DNA of 64,000 nt. It comes from Hyalella azteca (taxonomy: Eukaryota; Arthropoda; Malacostraca; Amphipoda; Hyalellidae). The stretch is taken from positions 182,313-246,312 of the forward strand of contig NW_025943937.1 in assembly GCF_000764305.2 (NCBI RefSeq). Reading direction: 5' to 3'. The notes under the pieces were generated by a model that was not told the DNA's origin, did not search any database, and was given only the letters and a program-made list of their open reading frames with translations. The translations under genes and the position numbers were made by a program. Of this stretch, positions 37,146 through 50,240 are shown piece by piece (within the stretch, counting starts at the first letter, position 1; every line of letters starts with the position of its first letter).

Positions 37146-37530
37146 ATCTCGACATACTTCGTTAGCGTAAATAAATTAATTGAAATGTCAACTGAAAACT
37201 ATATTCGAACAATAAAGTATTACATGTACGTCGTGATATGATTAGGTAATGCCGCGTGCAGCTAATTTCACCGTTCATTATTTGGAGCTTTATAAAGCAT
37301 AAGACAAGTTTGGTGAAACTTAGGAAAATGTCTCCAGATCTCGACATACTTTGTTATCATAATGAAAGTCATGAAAATGTCAACCGAAAATGACACTAGA
37401 ACAAAAAAGTATTACATGTATGTCGTGATATGACTAGGTCATGCCGAGTGCACTTAATTTCACGGTTCATTAATCAGAGCTTTATAAGGCATAAGATAAG
37501 TTTAGTGAAACATAAGTAAATGGCTCTATA
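37146..37530. repeat. Tandem duplicate, 192 bp unit, two copies
   Basis: ATCTCGACATACTTYGTTA starts copies at 37146 and 37338. They share AAGTATTACATGTAYGTCGT, AATTTCACSGTTCATTA and GAGCTTTATAARGCATAAGA. Divergence is moderate with small indels, so older than the doublets at 9.3-9.9 kb. Confidence 0.92.
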
Positions 37531-38042
37531 AAGCTAGCCAAGTTAGTACAATCGAACCTGACTTATGCAAAGACATATTAACATGAGCTAAGACATATTA
37601 TAAAAGGTTTTTTTTTCTGGTAATTCATTGAGCCTTCACTTGCTGTAATATTTCAAAAATAATTTTGGTATACGAGGTTAAAATCAATACAAGAGGAATG
37701 AAATGTATTCTTGAATTCAAACACATGGATGCATTCGCGGGGTCAGCAAACTGGATGAATTCGTAAGATCAGTAACATGATGTTTTCCAAGGGCCAGGGC
37801 ATCTCTACATAGCAGCGATGGGCTCACCAACACACACACGCAATAAGAATTTGATAATAGTTTTCTCATGACTGACGTTTAAATAGGAAGGCATTTTTCA
37901 GTTCGTAGAGTCTCAAAATATCCTGAGTCAGACTAAAAAAGAACAAACAGGCTTCACACGTTGATATTTAATTATCAAGCAAGGCATTCCTTTGTCTATG
38001 AGTGGGTTTCGACAAAACAATACCAAATATAATTTTTAGAAG
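37531..38042. other. Gene-free stretch
   Basis: AT-rich; an ACACACAC run lies near 37832. Nothing else is supported. Confidence 0.4.
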
Positions 38043-38080
38043 TTTATCACGAGGTGATAAATTTATCACTAGGTGATAAA
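38043..38080. repeat. Doubled 19 bp palindrome
   Basis: TTTATCACGAGGTGATAAA is followed at once by TTTATCACTAGGTGATAAA. Each is a perfect 8 bp inverted repeat about three bases. Looser copies of the surrounding text (ATCAC, AACAAGGC, CGTGAAACAA) recur every 60-65 bp to about 38300, suggesting a worn array. Confidence 0.9.
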
Positions 38081-41000
38081 TTTTGGCTGATCAAATTGGA
38101 TAAAATTTTCACAACAAGGCGACGGTTTAAACAAGCGTGAAACAATTTGTTTTTGATAAAATAAATTAATTTTTCCATCACCTCGAAGGTCTATAAAAGC
38201 TCGAAACAACTAACACGTGAACCTTGTTCTGATCAAATGTAAGTAATATTTATATCACGGCGCAGGTCTAAACAATTCCTTCTCGTTAACAGATGTTTAA
38301 ATAATGTTGATTACAAGTTATTATTGTTAGAACATCATTTAATCTGCATTATTTCAAGTCAAATGTTTGCTTGTGAAGCTCATCTGCAATCTCTCACGCA
38401 CTAAGGATAGGATACAAGCAGCAGAGGGGCACTCGACTACCCTCGTGATCGATCCCTCGGACGCTGCCAGCGTAGCGGACGAGAAGCGTCTTGTCATAAA
38501 CACTTCCGACGGACCGCCAAATTTGGAGTATCGATCTCGCCGCCTGAGTCCCGCTGGACCACGCAGTTATTTTTATTATGGCCTAGTTTTTGTTTATGTT
38601 GTGGACAAGAAGTTGCTTTCATTTGGTTCCGATTTATTTCTGTCGGTAGAGGGTTCATTTACATTCATGGAGTAGTTTAGAGCGGCCATTTTTTATTTTA
38701 AAGTGCAGTGCCTCATGTTATATTCATGTATGACTATCATATCAATATTTTATTACGAAAATCTATGAAATGCCTCTGTTATTTTTTCTTGCTCAATTTT
38801 TTTACAACCGTTTCAATTCGAACGTTTATAGAGCGATATCTTAGCCAAACTATCACTATATAATGATTCCCAGTGATTTAACTAATTCATCTGCGTATTT
38901 ATATTTTGGATTATTCATTTGATATCATGTTTTTTACACGGACTCTGCGCGACTTTCATCCACTTCTTCAAATTCAACACTATACATGAACTTTAAAACC
39001 TTCAGGAAGTTTAGTTCTGTGCCATATGTTCGTAAAGCAAATCAAAGTACAAATTGAAATTCTTCAACTTTTTCGTTACTATACATTGTCGTCAATTACC
39101 ATTTATATTAGTAAACCTTGTTCAAAACAAAAAGTCGACATGGAATTATATGAATGATAGGCTCCTACGTTTAATTGTCATATACATAGTTCTTAGCTAC
39201 TCCCAGTATATACTGTACTTTTCATTACACAGTAAATTCAAACTGCCCTTCCTTCACTGAAGACTGATAACCCAAAATACTAGTGCACTTACCGCCCACC
39301 CACAACATTCGAGATAAAATAACTATCAGAACCGCCAATAAGCAAGTATTGGGCTCATAAACGCTATACATAAAGTTAGAAAATAAGGGAATTGGAAGAA
39401 ATAGTCCCCTCTTCGGTAGCGTTATTTACGGCATGTTTCCGTACGGTATTATGTCGTACATTTGTATCGGAGACGCGGAGACATCCATGCAGGACATTAC
39501 GAGGGTCGTTTGCCATATAATGTGACGAGTGCTGAGCTTTCCGCATTGCCGACTTTTACTGCCAAAGACGTAAGCTGAGAGCCCATGCACGGCTGCGCCG
39601 TACTGCGCTCGCCGTGCGGTGCACGCGACTTTTTACATCTTCCCTCGCGCGCGCAACCAAAACATAGACATTTCAGCGAGGGTAGAGCAAGACTCGGGGC
39701 CGGATTTTTCTCTGGAGAGATATGTTTATAAGTAGAGTTGTCGTGAATCAACTCTATCAGTAAAGTCTCTTTTCTTATACTAATATACTATTTTCGGTCG
39801 ATTTTTGAAGTTTAACCTCTCCAACTAACTGATCCTTTTAATAATGAAAATTGTTGAAAAGTATCATTTTACCATATTGCGCCCGTAGTCTTATTGGATC
39901 ATGCTTTCAATAAGAATGTTTTGTACACTCAATGTTTTCCTGACTAATAATTGGAACGATTTAATTGGTATGAGCGGTGTAGACGTTCCTACATCAGTGA
40001 ATTGGAATGTTTATTTAATTTACTGTGGAGGATAATTGTTGGTACCTAAATAGCGTGTTTCCTGCCTGAAGCGCGGAGAAAAGTTACATCATTTTACCAT
40101 AACCAAAATTAGTCATGCACGATCCAATAAAGTTCGAAACTAATTCAGGAATTAAAATATCGGAGGTGACTCACGTTAATCTGGAAAAGCCCGTCAATGT
40201 AAATAGATGCGACAAAATAAAATGCAGGATGAGCTGGTGGTTCCTTCAGTAACTCATCTATTCGCGCCTCACGCTTCCTGCCAAACGTGCATTCCTGCTA
40301 AAATTGTAAAGTTCCTGCTCGTTAGAGAGCGCATGTTAATTATGCAAATGTCTGCTCGTCTCATTGACAAACTCGTATCTTTGTAAGATTTCTCGCTGTG
40401 CTACAGTTTTAACTTGGAGTTTTGATTCAGAGGTCGAGGGTCTATCAGTTGTTACATTGAAAAAAAACGATTACATTTAAATGTAGTGAAGTAAGCATGT
40501 CATACCTTTGTAAGGCATGTGAGTCCGATTTAAATTAATGATTTTTGCGTTTTTCGTTGCTTTTAAAAGATTAAGTAAAACAATGGTCCTCGTTACGCAA
40601 ATTCCGAAACGCTGTTTTTTTAAATTTCATTTACTTTGCAATGATTCAGATCAAACCTGAATGTGAAATCAAAATATAACCATTTTACTGCCGTGTCTTC
40701 ATTTGCAAATATAAAATCTAATGGCATGAAGCGTGGAGTGTTCAATCAAATGAAAAATTTGTCTGTATAACTCTAATTGCATATTTATTTCTGGCATGAA
40801 TTACGTCTATTTATCTGTTAAATTCCACCTTTATTGATGTATGATAGCTTTACCCCTGGGACTAGAATCGCTTTCAAAATAATTAACACATGAATTAATA
40901 TGCATACAAGTTTGATTACAGACTTGATGCTTTTTTGATAATATTTTTGTTTGTTTTCTAAATGAGTCAAACAAAATTTCTCATTGTCACTGGAATATCA

Positions 41001-41382
41001 AAAAGCGACTTAGCAAATAACATTTTAACATACACGAAGTTTCGCATACACAACATTTATTCATGAACAATTCAAGGTTTTACAACGTATTTATATTTGT
41101 ATAACATCATAGAGCACGCCAGCTCCATCACGGCTACAACATCCCCCGTGTTTGGCAGGTTGGCGTCCTCCGCCCCCGGCCCACACGGGAAGAGACTTCC
41201 CGGAAAAGAGTGGAACTCTCTTTTGCAAAGTCTTTTTTTTCGGAATTCTCGCTCGTCCGGACTCCTGGCATGGCGCTTTGCCTGCGAGGTAACGCGCAGC
41301 AGCCCTCGATCGCTGAATTCCGTTGTGGTGGTAGCTCCATACTGCTTCATAACCCTTATGAGGGATGCTTTTCCAAAAATTT
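38081..41382. other. Gene-free stretch with a weak candidate exon
   Basis: 38413-38644 is the most protein-like non-repetitive frame outside the Sox exon: after AAGCAG| it reads AEGHSTTLVIDPSDAASV and onward, remaining open to a donor-like TCG|GTAGAG at 38643. I recognise no family. 39500-39720 is GC-rich (CGCGCGCG). 41130-41330 has ORFs on both strands and two adjacent small hairpins (CGGGAAG-aga-CTTCCCG at 41186-41202 and AGAGT-gga-ACTCT at 41207-41219). Confidence 0.35.
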
Positions 41383-41640
41383 TCTGTATCGTTGGTTTAA
41401 TATGGTTAGATCCCCGTAAATTACCTTTATATTTGGTTAAATAAGGTTAAATTTCCTCAAATTACCTCTATCGTAGGTTAAATATGGCGGCATCCAGGTA
41501 ATCCCCTTTTTTGTTGGCTAAACAGGCTACATCCCCGTAAATTACCTTCTTCGTTGGTTAATTAAGACTCATCCACGTGAATTACCTTTATAGTTAGTTG
41601 AATAAGGCTGCAAGCACGTGAATTAACTTCAATTAACTTC
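41383..41640. repeat. Degenerate tandem array, about 41-46 bp unit, six copies
   Basis: The unit is approximately GGTTAAATATGGTTACATCC followed by CCGTAAATTACCTTTATCGT. Copies vary in length and sequence, and two worn copies carry CACGTGAATTA. Confidence 0.85.
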
Positions 41641-44017
41641 ATCGGCAGCATCCTTTTGACTTCTCTTTACAGTTGGTTGAAAACGTTCATAAATTCAGTT
41701 TCCTCTTCTACTGGACTTATTTTCGTATTGATATTACTAACCATTATTTCATATTTTTCAGCCCGGAAATACTATGGAAAAAATCACGATTAAGAACACT
41801 AGCCTAGTTTCTCTGGGACGAAACACCATTTGTCAATGAAAATATTTTTAAAGACGGTTGAGTGCATGGCATTCCATGACAATCGTACTCGTTGAACAAA
41901 TTTGTTATTAGACCTACAATGTTAAGTTCCTAAACAAGGTTTGGCTTCAGACGTCATGAGTTTTGTTTTTCGTCCTACCGTACGAAGTTTGGGAGCAGAG
42001 CGAATATTCTTGGAACCGAATAAAAATTGGATTTTTCGTCATTTGAAAAGTTTTCAGACTTCCGGCTTTTCTTGCCCGGATTTTGGCTTCCTTGTTTGTG
42101 TTTAACTTCGTAAAATAATTTTGTTGCGATGACTGTCTATTCTCTATAATTACTGCCAAATCATTGATTTGAAGTAGAAAAAATTAAATTTTCTCATATA
42201 ACTAGTAAACTTCAGTGATTTTTCTTTTTTTATTTACTAAAATTTCTTTTTCTTTTATTGATGAACATGCTTAATAATTTGAAGTCTACTCGAGTCTACG
42301 TGCACTTGCGAAAACCAAGGTTCACCAAAATTTCTAACGCAGAGTTGAAAATATCTTAAAATATTGTAATTGCTATCATATATACTTAGAACACACACCA
42401 AAGCACTTATTTGAATGGAACAAACTACGATACAAGAAAATAAAAGGAAGGAAAAAGTGTCAGGATGTTGAAAGTTATGTTACATATTTGATTATCTTTC
42501 GTCGTACATAGAAGAAAAAATTATACTCACTTCCCACTGCACATTCATGCAAATAATATTCAATTCCCTCTGCATTTTAACTAAAATATTATTTAACAAC
42601 TATTGCATTTCTAGTGGTTTCTTGGGTAAAAATTTTCGCTGTAAACGTGTTTCACAAACAAATCTTTAGCACAATTTAGCACAATCCCTTGCACAGAAAC
42701 TGGTTGGTCGCCTGCCACCGGTCCATTTTCTACACTTCTCCGTTATTTTCTCCTGGTCTATTGTGGATTCCAATGGCCGATTTATTTTAGGAGGTTTCAA
42801 TTCCCTACCCTCGAAAATTGGTCCCCGCCGATCTTTTTTTCTGAAATCTACGCGGCAATCGCTCTCTCCTCGTCCCTGGAGGCCAAACCAAGTCTGAAAA
42901 TCACACTGGAAATGTTTTACTTTATACTTAATTCGTTGAAGAACAAATATTTTTTTTTCAAAAAAGAAAATTCGTAATGAACATTTTTTTATGCACTCAA
43001 TTTAAATTTTTTCCATTCGTTCGCTATTCCTATTTACTTATTTCTCTTAGCTACATGTTCTTTCCCTGTATGAGTATTAGCAGTACAGACAACTCAATAA
43101 TACTATTATACGAACCTTGGCGCTATATTGAGAAAATTCATTCACTAAATGATATATTTCAATCTTATTTGTCTACTTCACATATTTTGGCGGCCGGAAT
43201 TTAACTTGACGGGCATTTCAATTTATTTTTCTGATTTAGGTCTCAACGAAGTTACAAATGGGAGCCAACATTGTTGAGTTTCTTCATTACTGATTAACTT
43301 CCTAGATCAAATATTATTTAGAATTCGATCTGTGCTGTAACTTCCTAAATATTTAAATCTTGATTTACATGAATTTCTTATGGAAGTATTAAATGATAGT
43401 ATATGTGTGTTAACTAATAATTTGTTTAATGAAATCATAGTAATCGTGCATACATAGGTATAAACGGTAACTTCAAAAAGTAATTTGTTCGCCATTAAAT
43501 CATTTAAAATTTATTCAGATTGTAAGAGAAATGAGATATTATTGATCCGAGTTGTTTGATAGAAAAATTTTTCTACATCAAAATTGTTTAAATTTAACAT
43601 TTTAACAACTCGTTCTAACTCGCATATATTTAGCAAAGATTCCTCAAACCAAAACTGTGACCAGTTTTATGAATAATAAGAACGTCTCGCGACCTAAACT
43701 ATAAAATTTTTATAATAAAAAAAACTTATTAAGACCCATTAATAGCTTATGTTAAAATTTACTTTTGAATGCAAGCCAGCATTATTTAATAATTCAATAT
43801 ATTTTCTTTATCTTCTCGTTTTGATGACACGAAAATGAGTAGGAAAAATAATTATAGACAACATCAATACACAATTTTATTCCCATTTGGGGATGAGAAA
43901 AGTAGTTACCTGACCCCAATGAAGTATCATCAATATTGTGGTACGTTAACATAAGATAGAGTAAATCTTGCAACTGTTGCGTGTCTCTGTGACGTCAAGC
44001 ATGGAATGTTTACCAAA
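41641..44017. other. Gene-free AT-rich stretch
   Basis: No recognisable coding sequence. 42690-42900 is slightly richer in G+C but has no frame that I can support. TTTAGCACAA is doubled near 42664. Confidence 0.45.
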
Positions 44018-44270
44018 TATTCATCACATGTTCATCATATATTCATTGAGTGTTCATTAAATGTTCATCAGGTGTTCATCATAGGTTCATCATAGGTTCA
44101 AGTTCATCAAATTTTCAGGAAAAGTTCATCAAGTGTTCATCATAGATTCATCAAGTGTTCATCAAGTGTTAATAAAATATTCATTGAGTTTTCATCAAAT
44201 GTTCATCAAGTGTTCATCAAATGTTCATCGATTGTCCATCAAATGTTGATCAAGTGTTCATCATAGGTTC
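44018..44270. repeat. Tandem array, about 11 bp unit (TGTTCATCAAG)
   Basis: TGTTCATCAAG, TGTTCATCAAA and AGGTTCATCAT follow each other more than twenty times, with occasional longer units. It is a degenerate minisatellite. Confidence 0.95.
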
Positions 44271-44539
44271 AAAAACGCAGTAGCTTTTTAAAGTCCCGCA
44301 GTAGTTAGACGTTTCTGCTTCCCTGTTGAGTGCGGCACAGTTTAACTAGAAATAAAATTAACTAGAAAATAAGTTCATGAGGCTGATCATGTAAAATTTT
44401 TACTTTCTGCGTAAAAACTTGAGTTCAAATAATAAAGTTATTCAAAAATTCAAAACATTATTCATGCTGATTGTGGATGAATAATGTTTACTTGAAGTTT
44501 TTCATGAAACATGGCTAAAAATTTGTGGATCGAATCTAC

Positions 44540-44705
44540 AGGTATGAATGCATATATGCATGCATGATTGAGTGAACATGAATACATATGTGTATGATCA
44601 GGTATACATGAATGCTTGCATGCATGACCAAATCTATATGTATGAATGTTAGTACGATGGAGTGTACAAGAATATATGTGTGTAAGATCGAGTCCAAATG
44701 AATGA
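44540..44705. repeat. Degenerate tandem array, about 42 bp unit, four copies
   Basis: Each copy has TATGAATG..TGCATGCATGA then GATCGAGT-like words and ACATGAATRCATATG. The 42 bp period equals 14 codons and leaves the minus strand open (HxDSIxHTYI-type peptide), but divergence is high. Confidence 0.8.
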
Positions 44706-46273
44706 ATGAATATAATCGTATAATGAAATTTTCACTGGCCAATACGTTCGGTCATCGTCATCAGAAATTATACTTCCCAAAGTAATAATGAAAAACATTT
44801 TATTTATAAACTATAATTTTTCATAATTTCATCAAAATATTTTTGTATTTTCCACCTTTAATTACTTTCTTGCATGGCAGTGACTTTGTTGAAAGCTGTC
44901 GGATTTAAATATATTTTATACACCGGATCCGCTTGTGAGTTTGGAGGAGAGTTCCAAGTGAAGTCGAGTTAATACGAAGTTGACTTTGTACTTTGGATAT
45001 AAGTTGAATACATATTCTTTATGTGCGTTACTCACTGATTCTAGATTGAAATATTTCTATATAACATTATATAAGACACTTTTAATTTATTTGCTTGGGG
45101 ATTTTCATTTATGTGTGTTTTTTTCCGAATAGCTTAATGTTTATCTAAATAAAATTTTAGTTGTGTAAATACCTCAGCAAATTGAACTGACTCGAATTTT
45201 ATATTTCTTTCAACCCTAAACAAATTCTTGTAAATTATGACTTAAAAACACTTTCATTGTGGTTAGATCATTTCCTAACAGCGCTTATACTGGACAAGAA
45301 CAATTTGATGCGAGTTTCGCCACTCTAGGTTCAGTGAAGTACGTCTTTATCTCGCCTTAAATATGCAGATCATAATCAGACAGGCATTGAAAATTGAATG
45401 CATTAAATTAGTGACGGGATGCGAGGCCCGGTGTGATGTTAGGCAACGTGCAGCTTTAGATGTTAACGTTCTAATTCACATATGGGCAGCTTTTGTTCAA
45501 ACTTAAAGGCGAAGGTGATCAAGTATGGTGAATAAAGACTAAACGTATGTCAGGACCGTGCCAAAGAATTGTGGTTTTCATCGAACTGTTGTTCGACGGG
45601 TTGGTGATCAACCATGAGGTTAGGTCGAAATTATAGAAAAGTTGTTTGGCGTCAGAAATCTGATTTCACTAAAATATTTTATATTAGAACATTTCCTCGG
45701 AAATGCCGACATCATTTCTTCATGACCATGGCAACGTAACGTATATTTTGTTGTTTTTTTGCTTGATTGCGAAGGCTGATTGCACCACCGCGCAGCTCTG
45801 CAATATCTACTCGACGAAACTGGCATCAGGGCTGTGGGAGGGAACATAGCTTGTCCTTGCCATGATTAAATATTCTTTCTCGCGTACTGCAACTTCAAGA
45901 ATTATTCACAGATGTTTTAGAAGAACTGATCGCTATCTCGGTGCCAAACGAGCGCCGGTGCATGGGCTGAGGAATGCATTAAGATGGCACTAGCCCGAGC
46001 CCCAGCCTGCCATGCGTGACCGGACTGCACAATCAGGCACCACAAACACCACTCAGTGCACAGTTAACTTACAAGAATGTTCCTTAATAAAATAGCCACA
46101 AGTGATGGAACTTGTGAAATAATAAGAAAAAGGAAGAGGTAAAAAGTTGGAAGAAGCTTGCAGCAAGACGAGGATGGCAGTGGCAGCGGCTGGAGAGCCC
46201 GTGTATTGATCTTACGTTCGTCACCTTAAAGGCGAGGGGCCTGGCTGAATAGCGGCCCAGTGGCGCGCGTTAG
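44706..46273. other. Gene-free stretch
   Basis: AT-rich to about 45900; then a GC-richer part. No domain is recognised in the minus ORF at 45620-45847. Confidence 0.4.
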
Positions 46274-46404
46274 GGAGAGTAGACGGGTAGTGTGGCGAGT
46301 GGCGAGAGAGGAAGAGGGAGAGTAGACGGGTAGTGTGGCGAGTGGCGAGAGAGGAAGAGGGAGAGTAGACGGGTAGTGTGGCGAGTGGCGAGAGAGGAAG
46401 AGGG
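46274..46404. repeat. Tandem array, 43 bp unit, three copies
   Basis: GGAGAGTAGACGGGTAGTGT then GGCGAGTGGCGAGAGAGGAA and GAG. The three copies are essentially identical, purine-rich on the plus strand. Minus-strand ORFs here are repeat artefacts. Confidence 0.97.
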
Positions 46405-48248
46405 ATGGAGTTGACGGTGTAATGTGGCGCAGCCGCATTCTCCATTTATTTACACCAAAATCCTCATAATTTTACGCAATTTTTCTAACGCAAACTTTAC
46501 TATCGATACTTTATCTCAGATATTCTGGCCACGCACATGCAAGATAAGATCGTATAAATCCTCGTTGAATTGTCGAGGTAGAAACCTTTTTGCGCAACCC
46601 CGAGTTACACGGTTTCTTGTTCTGTACGAACTCGTACAGATTCATATCTTATTATTTTAATCGACTACGGCATTTCTTCCGCTAGCATGAGAACACAAAT
46701 GCCTGAGCCTACCAACCTTTTTATCTAAAGATCACAAGAGACTTATGAATGGCCATCGATCGGCCACCGATGTGCCACCAATGTTCCGCTCATAACATCG
46801 AGCGCAATAAGTGCGAAGGAATGAGCGCTGCCACAGGCGATGTCGTAAGCAGCTTAGGTTAGTCTGATCAAATTAATATCATTGAGGCTTCGTCGCTACA
46901 TTGATTGTGGTACTTGAACGAGCAAATAGAAAGGCTTATTGCGGTGATGGGTTCTTGCTTTTTATGGCTCTATCAAGAAGAAATTCTTATGGGGACGGCG
47001 CAGTCTTTAAAAGACGTGCTGGAATGTCATTATCATTTCAGTGCAAAGTTGTGAGCTGCTCTAGCACTTGCACAAACAATATTCAACTCTGATTTTGTTC
47101 GCCTGAGAAACTCAATTCGTTAGTGAATTTGTTCGTTTCGGTTTCTCTCATTGAATTTGAATGGACGAGCAATGGGAGCAATTCAAAGTTTTTGCTAATA
47201 TCTATATGGACGTGTAATTGGCCAATTGTTCCATAGCATTGTGCTGTTTTATATTTAGCAGCCTAATTAAAACATGGGTGGTTTTGTTCCTGGAGATCCT
47301 TGAATTCAAGTAATTTTAAGTGTGTCGTGTACATCAGTAAATTCAAGCGATTTAAAGAGTATCGTGTACATCTTTACATATAAGTGAGTTTAATATAGTA
47401 TCCTGAACATCTATAAATTAAAGCTGCTGTAAGTCGTCTTGGGAATGAGCTATAGGCTCCGGCATTGGCTTCAAAGTTAAGATCAGATTAGGGCTGTGAA
47501 ATTTTTTAGGCCTCAGGTTTTTATTATTTTGTACAGTTTTTATAAAATTATTTTTATTAACAGCTTTGGTCATCATTATAATAACGTCCGCATTTCTGAG
47601 CAAAGTTTAAACTATTCTCTTTGTAATTGATCCCTGTGTTGTGAATGTATCTAGGCCACCTCATGTCAAAACGCAAAATTATTTACTCTTTTATTAATAC
47701 GGCCGTTAATTCCTATCGAAACAAGTAACAGTATTAAGTTAATTTAGCAAAAAGTAATCTACCTCGTTTATAGAAAGAATTGTTCTGAAATATTTATAGT
47801 TATTCCTGCTATCTATCTACCATTTACCATTTATTCTCTATAAAACTAATCAAGATTCAAAGTGCAGAGCTCTCTAGTGAATCAGAGATCAATATAGTAA
47901 ATAATGGCGTCGCGTATATCATTTTTACTTCATGTATAGTCTTGTAAACATCGGTTCTCATTTCATATTCATGTTAATATGATTTAATGCCTCAATTACT
48001 CCACTGAACGTAAACGTTGAGTAGTTATTAGTTTCTGATTTATTTAAACCTCAATTTTTATTATAGTAAACGTACATGACGTTGAGTTCACTTTCAATAG
48101 ACATCTAGTTCACTATTTATGTCATAGATATCTCAGCATTAGACGATATCTAAGGACGGCATTTTATTTCAAATTATACATTCAACTACATACACTATAG
48201 CTGTCGCAAAAACTGTCTATTCCGCAAAAATATGTAAAACAATATGCC
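46405..48248. other. Gene-free stretch with a worn array
   Basis: 47296-47415 has three loose copies of a roughly 46 bp unit (AAATTCAAG, TTTAA, GTGTCGTGTACATC). 46750-46800 has CCATCGATCGGCCACCGATG. No exon is supported. Confidence 0.4.
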
Positions 48249-49057
48249 GTGAATATACATACATTCATGTTCAACTATTTAAACCCCAATTAATGAATGA
48301 GGAAAAAGTTATACCTTTAAACATTGCCAGTGAAAATATATTTATTCACGTTTTTTCCTATTTATCAAAAATAAAACTAAAATACATATTCATGTTAAAT
48401 TTTGTTAAATATATATTCATATATAAACATGAACATACATCCATGTTTAATCTATTTCTACCCCAATTATTGGAAGAACAATAAGTTATCCCAGTAAACA
48501 CTTCCACATGAACACTTCTGCACGTTCTATTTCTCCCTATTAATCCCAATACAACCAAAAATCATGAATATACATCATTGTTTCATTTATTTCTATAACC
48601 GCAATTATTGGAAGAACAATAAGTTATCCCAGTAAACACTGTCCCATGAACACTTACGCACGTTCTATTTTTCCTCATATTATTCCTAGTGAAACTAAAA
48701 GCCATGAATTCATTTCATATTTATTCTATTTCTACCACAATTATCTAAAAAACAAATAGTTATCTGGCAGAACACAGGCGCTGGGACACTTCCGCACGTT
48801 CTATTTCTCCTTAATAATGCCAATACAACCAAAAACCATGAATATACATTCATATTTAATCTATTTCTACCCCAATTATCGAAAGAACAAATAGTTATCT
48901 GGCAGAACACAGGCGCTGGGACACTTCCGCACGTTCTATTTCTCCTTAATAATCCCAATACAACCAAAAATCATGAATATACATTCATATTTAATCTATT
49001 TCTACCCCAATTATCGAAAGAACAAATAGTTATCTGGCAGGACACAGGCGCTGGGAC
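48249..49057. repeat. Tandem array, 135 bp unit, six copies
   Basis: CATGAATATACATTCAT-type starts lie at 48428, 48563, 48703, 48837 and 48972, with a worn copy from 48249. Steps are 135, 140, 134 and 135. Shared phrases are CTATTTCTACCCCAATTAT, GAACAAATAGTTATCTGGCA and ACTTCCGCACGTTCTATTTC. 135 bp equals 45 codons, and the minus strand is open through the younger copies (LLRRNRTCGSVPAPVFCQIT). Copies become more alike towards the right. Confidence 0.95.
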
Positions 49058-49176
49058 TGGGATCCGCGGCTCGGGAATTGGAGTCGAGAAGAACCAACAC
49101 GTCGCTTGTTTACTCAATTATTTTGCACGCGATGTGTGATCAGCAGCACGCACCTGCACCCGCCCTCTTATTTCAG

Positions 49177-49640
49177 TCTCCCTGATGGTCGAGGCCAGAC
49201 CTGCGCTGGTATTAGCCAATTATATCGAAGAATTTAGTGTATTATTATATAGGGATGAACAGGTCTCTTATTTGACTCAATCCGATGATTTTGAAAAAAT
49301 TTACGCTCATTTTAGCCTATTATGTACCAGGAATTTAGTGTGTTATTATATAGGGATAAAGGGGGTCTCTTATTAGACTCAATCCGATGATTTTGAACAA
49401 ACTTACGCTGATTTTAGCCAATTATGTAAGAGGAAAATAGTGTATTATTATAGCGGGATGAACTGGTCTCTTATTTGACTCAATCCGATGATTTTGAACA
49501 AATCTGCGCTGGTTTTAGTCAATTATGTACAAGGAATTTATAGTGTGTTATTATACAGGGATAAACTGGTCTCTAATTTGACTCAATCAGATTATTTTGG
49601 CCAAACCTATGCTGACTTTATAGCCAATATACGGCTATAT
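49177..49640. repeat. Tandem array, 102 bp unit, about 4.5 copies
   Basis: GGTCTCTTATTTGACTCAAT recurs at 49262, 49364, 49465 and 49568. The unit also has GATTTTGAACAAACTTACGC, TTTTAGCCAATTATGT and GAATTTAGTGTATTATTATA. 102 bp is 34 codons and the plus strand is partly open, but a one-base-shorter copy breaks the frame. Confidence 0.95.
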
Positions 49641-50240
49641 ATATGGGATAAATATATATACATATCTCTCAGCAGGTTTTATTGAAGACCAGAGAATCTA
49701 TTTTATTGATAATTTTCTTATTAGTTTTTTTCAATATAACAAATATTTTCAACAATTGTAATGGCGAATTCAGTGTATTATTATAAAGGAATAAATAGCT
49801 TTTATCTGTTGAGGTTCGGGTATCATTGCGTTAATTTGTTGAAGTGCTACTCGACAAGTTTATGAAGCCCGTTGCTGTATAAATTGAGATGCTGCACGTA
49901 AGACGATTGCATGGAAAATACGTATAGTCACTCATGTAATTTGCGTAATTTTCTTCATTGCAAGACATGTCCCATAATAATGATAAAACTCAGATGATTG
50001 CGCACAATATATTTGATAATATAAATACGAAAGATATAATAATGATGCGTGAATACACTATATTTTTGTATTGTAATTGTACACAGTATTATCGTAATAT
50101 TTCCAGTTATAGTACAATTTTGAAGTCCTAAATAATCCCAGAGAAAATTACCCACAGTCCCAATGGATTATTATAAAGGCTATCTGTCATCATCCGAATT
50201 TTCATGTTCATTTATAATTAAAGTATTGACGCATCATCAT
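49641..50240. other. Gene-free AT-rich stretch
   Basis: A worn fragment of the preceding unit (AATTCAGTGTATTATTATAA) occurs near 49769. Nothing else is supported. Confidence 0.45.

Noticed and set aside
41072..41444. Overlapping plus and minus ORFs of 68-115 codons
   Set aside because: Four frames open at once in a GC-rich patch and no recognisable product; no reason to prefer one.
46221..46445. Pro/Ser-rich minus ORFs
   Set aside because: They lie on the 43 bp array; two frames are open together.
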